Part shown: positions 58,560 through 64,000 of the stretch, one piece after another | How the letters are laid out: each line of letters begins with the position of its first letter | Numbering within the stretch: position 1 is the stretch's first letter | Source: Luzula sylvatica | Taxonomy: Eukaryota; Streptophyta; Magnoliopsida; Poales; Juncaceae | Length of the DNA stretch: 64,000 nucleotides | Reading direction: 5' to 3' | NCBI GenBank assembly: GCA_946800325.1 | Contig: OX326959.1 | Coordinates: forward strand, 41,344,908 to 41,408,907 | The notes under the pieces: generated by a model | What the model saw: only the letters and a program-made list of their open reading frames with translations | What the model was told of the DNA's origin: nothing | The model's database searches: none | Position numbers and translations under genes: made by a program

Positions 58560-59720
58560 CTCCCCCTTGCGGCATCAGACGGTAGCCCCTCATGTCTTCT
58601 CTTGTTCTCCTTTCCTAAATTTCCTCTTTTCTTTCTCTTGACTAGTCACATGACGACGGTCCATGATCGCCCGTTTCCGAAGAAATTAATTCTAGATGCA
58701 CTATGTAGTTGTCCATTGTTTGGCTGTCCGGTCATATCCTCCATATCCTCTCTTACACTTTTTATATCATTTTATATTTTTTTTTATAATATATGGATAA
58801 AAGATATGTTATTATTTATGTCGTTTTTATTAGTATGTATATAAAAGATTTGATGTTAATTATTTATGTCGCCACTCCACGTCTTGGTCTCGATTCTCTA
58901 TTATTTTACTATTTTTTCTATATTATAGATTAAAGATTTGATGTTAATTATATTATTTTACTGTTATTTATACATTTGTATATTTTTTTACTATAATTGA
59001 TAATATTTCCTATATTGAGATCAAATATCTGTTGTTATTTATGTTTTACACTATTATTTATATCTTTTTCTATACTATGAAAAATATTTGTTGTTATTTA
59101 TACATTTTTTTTATTGTAAAAATGTATAAATATGAAAATGAAATATATAAAAACAACTTCTTAAATATTTATACATATTTTATATTGTAGATAAACTATG
59201 TTGTTATTTATATACATTTTCATTGTAAAAGTGTATAAATATGAAGTTTAAAGATATAAAAACAACTACTAAATATGAAAGTGAAAGATATATTGGACGT
59301 TGTCTGAATATTAAGTTTTGCCCGAAAAAACGATCGCTAGTCTAATTTTTTTGTTCGTGTCTTTTTTTAAACCTACGTACAATAAAAGTGAAATGCAATA
59401 TCAATCTGACCTGGTGAGGTAACTATCGTTACTTCAATGAATAATATGGAATAGAAAGGGTTATTTCTGTCCCAAAATTTTGTCAATCAGATGGAATAAA
59501 GTTATTTCATGTATAATATGGAATAGACTAAACCCACTTTTTCATCTTTTATTCCGAGTTATATCAATCGTGTTCGATAGGAATAGAAAGGAATAACCTG
59601 ATTAAATCTCTATTCTTGACTATTCCACTGCTCACCTTGCTAGCACTGACCACTTCTTGGTCAATCGTCATCCATAATTTTCAAATTCAAACAGCAATTA
59701 TACGGTCACTGAAATGTAAG
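57790..59720. other. Intergenic with poly-G and degenerate AT repeats
   Basis: No gene. 58440-58620 is a GC-rich island with AAACCCTAAAGGGGCGAATC and the poly-G run; it looks like a piece of a repeat. 58750-59290 is a degenerate array of 'tgttgttatttatacattt' units, partly inverted. Confidence 0.5.
58526..58559. repeat. Poly-G run (34 bases)
   Basis: Unbroken G tract, G-quadruplex prone; also a typical place for sequencing or assembly error. Confidence 0.95.
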
Positions 59721-59724
59721 ATTA

Positions 59725-59756
59725 CTAGCAATAACCAGCGCAACAATTGCGCGGCA
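59725..59756 (-). mobile_element. Candidate Helitron 3' end
   Basis: On the minus strand: GCCGCGCAATTGTTGCGCTGG hairpin (split here as GCCGCGCAA-TTG-TTGCGCTGG), then about six bases, then CTAG followed by T. A GC hairpin close to CTRR with insertion before T is the Helitron 3' signature. The element body would extend to higher coordinates; the 5' end was not found. Confidence 0.6.
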
Positions 59757-59759
59757 CTC

Positions 59760-60825
59760 CACATTTTTTTTTAAAATTTTTTTGTATAATTTGTTTAAAT
59801 AGAATTTGCACGGGTACGTTTAAACTCAATTATATAATCTTGATATTTTTTCAAATATATTGATGTCAATAAGTACATTATAATCAAGAAAGGTTCATGA
59901 AATTTGTCTATCATAGATATGTGCATTATAATTAATAAGGGTATGAAATTGATCCACCATTATAAATCCACACAAAATTAATAAAATATAACATGTTATA
60001 ATTCAAACAAAATAAAAGAAAATCGTAAATAATACACATAAAATCGAAATGCATATTTAAAATGTTATCTATTAACATAAATAATATTATTTTTTTTTTC
60101 CAAAAAAACAACACAATTGTAAATTATACCATAAGAAATAAACAATTGAGCCATAGTTTCATACGGAGATTATATATGGAGCCCCAATAACAGAAAAATA
60201 ACAGCCTTGATGAAACGGCAAGAGAGAATTAAATAGGTTTATTAGTATTATTGATTGACTCAATTAACGATTTAATTGACCGTTTAATTGAATTGACACG
60301 TCAATTAGCATTTATTAATATTAACCTATTATAAATTATTGATTTGTTAATCAAACGCGTCAATTAACATTTAATTGAGTCAATTTGGAATTTTAATCAA
60401 TTCAATTTGTCACCGAATCAAAGATATTGTGATAAATTTGACGACCAATTATATTTTTCTTCCATACATGGATATAATTCGGATTCCAATAGAAAAAAAA
60501 ATGCATGACACATGTCATGATATGGTGATGCATTCTAAGATCTATTGAAAGATATCATTGCCAAATCATTAAATTGTATGTTGTACCTGCCAAGTTACCA
60601 AATTTTGATATCAAATTAATTGTACATCATTATTTTTAATATTATATTATTAAACTTGAATAATATTATTTTTTAATTATATTTAATAATATTCTTAAAA
60701 GAAATAGACATAAACATAAAGAAATGATATGATCCGTACAAACTAATAATCAATAACTCCGGGAGACACAATTGAAAATTCTAGGAACTTAAGGCATTGT
60801 TTGATTTGGTGGGTAGATTGTATTT
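59760..60825. other. AT-rich, possible Helitron interior
   Basis: No gene. A cluster of 'caattaa'/'ttaattg' words at 60245-60400 ('gacgtgtcaattagc'-like) is noted but unexplained. Confidence 0.4.
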
Positions 60826-60828
60826 GAA

Positions 60829-60838
60829 CAAGCCCGTA

Positions 60839-60894
<56 letters not shown>

Positions 60895-61020
60895 TACACT
60901 AAGACTAAATGATATTTTAATAAAAAATCTCTTCATAGTCCAGCTGCATGCAGGATTCGAACCCCGCACCTCTAAGAAGTGAGGCTAGGTATACCATCCG
61001 CTTGAACTATCAAAACGGTG
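60829..61020 (-). mobile_element. tRNA-derived SINE with (GA)n/(TG)n insert
   Basis: On the reverse strand: A-box-like 'tagttcaagcggatgg', B-box GGGGTTCGAATCCTG (about 60953-60967), a body, then (TG)n and (GA)n runs (60840-60892), then 'gcctacgggcttgtt', the tail block of the SINE at 31081-31299. The microsatellite seems to have grown inside the SINE body. Confidence 0.75.
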
Positions 61021-61347
61021 ACACAACATACAACAAAATAAGTTTTAAGTGCATTGTTTTGAAACAAACCATAAGGAAAGAGGCCATTAATCACACAAAA
61101 CCAAAATTTCCTCTCAATCTCCCTTAGTAAGAACATAGAACAAAATATGAACCTCTTTCTATCTATTTATCTTCATTAAATATATCCCTACATCAATTTT
61201 AATATTCATAATTTCGTAATAAATTGATTTGCATGAGGTATTAAATGCACATGATAAATGCAATGAATGAAACTTTAGCACTATATACCATAACAAGTCT
61301 CTCACATTTTCTACGGAATTAGTTCGGGAAATTTCCTCTTGATCCGA

Positions 61348-61354
61348 TATAAAA
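61348..61354 (+). promoter_or_regulatory. TATA box of the defensin-like gene
   Basis: TATAAAA, 43 bases before the ATG. A second TATAAATA is at 61363-61370. The first spacing gives a very short 5' UTR. Confidence 0.55.
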
Positions 61355-61390
61355 GCAGAACGTATAAATAAGAAAAATAACGTAAAAAAC

Positions 61391-62058
61391 ATGAAGAACC
61401 AACAAGCAATAAGCTCGATCGTATTCGCTATTCTTCTCATTTGTTATTTTGGTAATCAATCTCTTTTATTATTTTTAAAAGTGAATACTTGTTTTTATTT
61501 TGTGTAGACTTAAGAATATAAGTATGGAACTTTTTTACATTTACACTTTTGGTGTTTCAACTTTCAACCATAATTTCTCGAACACATTAACAATATTTTT
61601 ATTTTTCCCATTTCAAAGAGACATAGATCAAGTTCTCATAATTTGCACTGAAATCGTAATATTACCCACTTAGTTGGGACAAACATGATATTATGTGATT
61701 ATGCGGGAATAAAGAAAAAATGAGAGAAAGGAATCCAATTTACGAACCAAAACGTTTAAATCCATAGTATAGGAATTAAATTATGTGGTAATTTATTTCA
61801 ATGTACTTTTCTAAATATTACTTGCATGCTAATTTTGTTAAAAACAAATCAGGTACTATTGTGCAAGGACGTACACCGAAAAGAATGGAAACTGACCGTG
61901 TCTGCATCAGGGAATACCCTTTGGCTGCACTTCTCGTTTGTGATAATTACGGCACAACTTTTTGCCGGACATTCTGCCAAAGGCTCTTGGACATAAATTT
62001 CATCGATTCAAATTGTCCAAGTCCCGGAAATAAATGCTTTTGTAGATTTAGGTGTTAA
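61391..62058 (+). CDS. Secreted defensin-like cysteine-rich peptide
   Basis: Two exons, 61391-61451 and 61853-62058, joined in a glycine codon across a GT-AG intron of 401 bp; 88 codons. Exon 1 encodes MKNQQAISSIVFAILLICYF, a signal peptide; an intron near the end of the signal peptide is the usual plan for plant defensin-like genes. The mature part has eight cysteines with spacing C-x11-C-x7-C-x3-C-x12-C-x6-C-x1-C-x3-C, containing the CxxxC and CxC pattern of the cysteine-stabilised alpha-beta fold. The role is unknown; family members act in defence or in pollen/egg signalling. No exact match is claimed. A TATA box lies upstream and AATAAAATAAAT at about 62160 may be the poly-A signal. Confidence 0.85.
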
Positions 62059-62518
62059 GCTGAAAAATATTGAAGTAATATCACGAAATGACGCGTTGTG
62101 ATGTTATTTCATTTTTATCCTATCATATGGTATTGAATAGATGTTTTTGTTGTTCTCTAAATAAAATAAATGAAAGTTAATTGTTTCCCTTTCTCATTTT
62201 GAAATCTGAAATTTTCAAGGTGTCTGGTTTATTTTTTATGTTGGATGATGCTTGATAAAAATAATACTCGAGAAACTATACCAAGTCCAACACACTAGAT
62301 TTTAGTATGCAAACAAATTTAATTATGTTAGAAAAAATGTTATTAAGGTGAAAATAATAAACCTTTTGGAGGAAGACAGAGGCTGCGAACTAAGAAAACG
62401 AAGAAACTAAGAAAATTCAGTTAATCACAAAAACTAGACATTATAAGTCTCTAAATATCATATTATCGAGAAAATTGAAAATATAAAGTTTTGCACTGCG
62501 TCTAACTATATACACCTA
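62059..62518. other. 3' flank of the defensin-like gene
   Basis: AT-rich with no further feature; poly-A-signal-like AATAAAATAAA at 62160-62170. Confidence 0.5.
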
Positions 62519-62550
62519 CTAGCTTCTTCTCCCGCGCTATTGCGCGGGAG
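62519..62550 (-). mobile_element. Candidate Helitron 3' end
   Basis: On the minus strand: perfect hairpin CTCCCGCGC-AATA-GCGCGGGAG (62550-62529), six bases, then CTAG followed by T at 62518. It is the same design as 59725-59756. The body would run toward the right edge of the window. Confidence 0.68.
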
Positions 62551-63018
62551 TTGCACGTTCGTTCTCGAGTTTTTGATTATCTTTTTTGATATGTGGATTT
62601 TATTTTTATTTCATTATTTTATTTTATTTTTGGTGATATTTCATTTTCTATTTAATGCTGTAATTTATTGTAATTTTTATAATTGAAATGAACATATCAT
62701 ATGTGGTTATTACGCACGTGTTGTGAACAAATTATTAATACATCATACGTAAACATAAAGGAATGCAATACACAAAATATAAATATTTTGTAACAAAAAA
62801 CAGACAATATTAAATAACATATAATATTAAATCACTTCTAATAATAAAAAAACAAAAGAATTACAACAATATAAAATTTTAATTAGTTGTGTTATTAGAA
62901 AATTACACAATTAAGTACATCAGAACAAATGAATGTTTCCATTCAAAAATAAAAATATGTAAGTATTATATGTTTGCTTCAGTAAATCATGATATTTCTA
63001 AATTATACAATAAGTAAT

Positions 63019-63060
63019 GTTTGAATTGTTCAAGAGCCGGATTTCTTGAACAATTCAAAC
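63019..63060. repeat. Perfect 16-bp hairpin
   Basis: GTTTGAATTGTTCAAG (63019-63034), ten-base loop, CTTGAACAATTCAAAC (63045-63060). A weaker related sequence is at about 63293-63335. Function unknown. Confidence 0.9.
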
Positions 63061-63117
63061 AGTTCTTGTTGCAAATTTTGTTTATATTTTATACATCATC
63101 GGCAAAATCGAGGCAAC

Positions 63118-63118
63118 A

Positions 63119-63158
<40 letters not shown>

Positions 63159-63200
63159 CGATGACGACGACGACATGATGATGATGATGAGGATGATGAT
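63118..63200. repeat. (GAT)n/(GAC)n microsatellite
   Basis: About 80 bp of ATG/GAT triplets with a GAC patch in the middle. Confidence 0.95.
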
Positions 63201-64000
63201 TTGGTGACGACGATGCTCTATTGTTTAGATTTTCATATTGCATTTGCAAAAACGGTAAAATCACGATTTTTATAAATTTCAAAGTAAGAAGCGCTTGAAT
63301 TGTTGGATAGTTGGTTTTCTCAAACAATTAAAACGGACATACAATGAGTAATTTATTTGTTACATAAAGTCGTGATTCGGAATATTATTTTGTATTCTCC
63401 CGTACTGTTGTTTACTGAGCATACATACATACAATGAGTCTCATTTTTTTACACATCGTTACGATTCAAATCAATGTTTTGTATTGTTATGTTCGGATGA
63501 TATATTGAGGTCTTGTTTTGTTTTGACGCGAACTTCAGCTTCATTATTTGAAACGAAGTTATGATCCGGATCAATGTTTTGTATTGTCCCGAATTTGTTT
63601 ACACAAATCGCACATACATACAATGAGTCATTCTTTTACACACCACCACGATTTATTCGTATTCGGATCTCATATTTGTGTCCTTGTTCTAATTTTCATT
63701 CTTAGTTGTATTTAATTTTCATAATTCGTAGTTCGTGCTGTTTTTATTTATATTTGTTTTACATTTTTGTATTCATATTTTGTATGTAGTCTGTTTTTCG
63801 TATTGGTGTTTGTGTTTGTGTTTGTATTCGAATCTCGTATTAATGTTCTCATTGTTATCCTTGTTTTTGTCGTATTCTTCCGTATTTTGTAGTTCATGTT
63901 GGTTCTAGTATTGATATTTGTTCTTCGTGTTTTTTTGTTTGTGTCGTTTGTTTTTCGTATTTGTATTTGTACTTGTATTCGAAACTCGTATTCGTGTTTG

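Larger units (their letters stand above)
62560..64000. other. Low-complexity and degenerate repeat DNA
   Basis: No gene. 63330-63670 has three or four diverged copies of a block with 'catacatacaatgagtc' and 'caatgttttgtattgt'. 63700-64000 is TATTCGTATTTGTGTTTG-type low complexity. It may be inside the Helitron ending at 62519. Confidence 0.5.

Noticed and set aside
61159..61440. 93-codon minus-strand frame
   Set aside because: Overlaps the promoter and signal-peptide exon of the defensin-like gene and shows no domain.

Overview
This is nuclear DNA from a flowering plant, most likely a eudicot. It is AT-rich, has spliced genes with GT-AG introns, and carries a nuclear tRNA gene, tRNA-derived SINEs, hAT and Mutator-type miniature elements, and Ty1/copia retrotransposons primed by initiator tRNA-Met. 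I cannot name the species. Only three protein-coding genes look intact, all in the right 14 kb. Most of the rest is nested transposable-element DNA.

Left block (1-14.1 kb): a Ty1/copia cluster. A nearly complete but broken element A (1236-9563) sits inside the pol region of an older, decayed relative B; B's pol resumes exactly on the other side of A. A was itself hit by an antisense LTR plus 3' end of a second LTR family, which removed the end of its reverse transcriptase and its RNase H. The LTRs and leader carry dense arrays of a short palindrome, TTCGAA within GTTCGTTCGAACGAAC. Downstream are a broken plant-transposon protein (13.6-14.0 kb), another palindrome array and a LINE fragment (15.1 kb).

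Middle block (15-50 kb): AT-rich sequence with many small elements, several delimited by exact target-site duplications (TSDs). These are Mutator-like MITEs (9-bp TSDs at 16.7 and 33.0 kb), hAT-like elements (8-bp TSDs at 26.3, 26.6 and 35.6 kb), SINEs (21.2, 25.3, 25.8, 31.1 kb), large fold-back elements (18.2-20.1, 23.3-24.8, 36.3-46.2 kb), a 53-bp and a 48-bp tandem repeat, and (TAA)n tracts carried inside one hAT family. The 36.3-46.2 kb inverted repeat was split by a 7-kb copia element C (38790-45836), whose LTRs are still about 97% alike although its coding region is dead. A tRNA-Gln(CTG) gene lies at 34.1 kb.

Right block (50-64 kb): an eleven-exon plus-strand gene for a plant synaptotagmin-like lipid-binding protein (CLB1/SYT7 type, 530 aa) and a thirteen-exon minus-strand gene for an FG-GAP membrane protein of the NERD1 family (701 aa) converge with about 300 bp between their stop codons. 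NERD1 intron 12 contains a 488-bp Mutator-type MITE that ends next to the splice donor. A two-exon gene for an 88-aa secreted defensin-like peptide lies at 61.4-62.1 kb, between two candidate Helitron 3' ends.

The most notable signals are (1) a copia lineage (B and C) that shares the same derived damage in its dead pol, suggesting copies made in trans after coding capacity was lost; (2) palindrome arrays in retrotransposon leaders whose core differs between elements; and (3) several levels of nested insertion that can be ordered from their TSDs.
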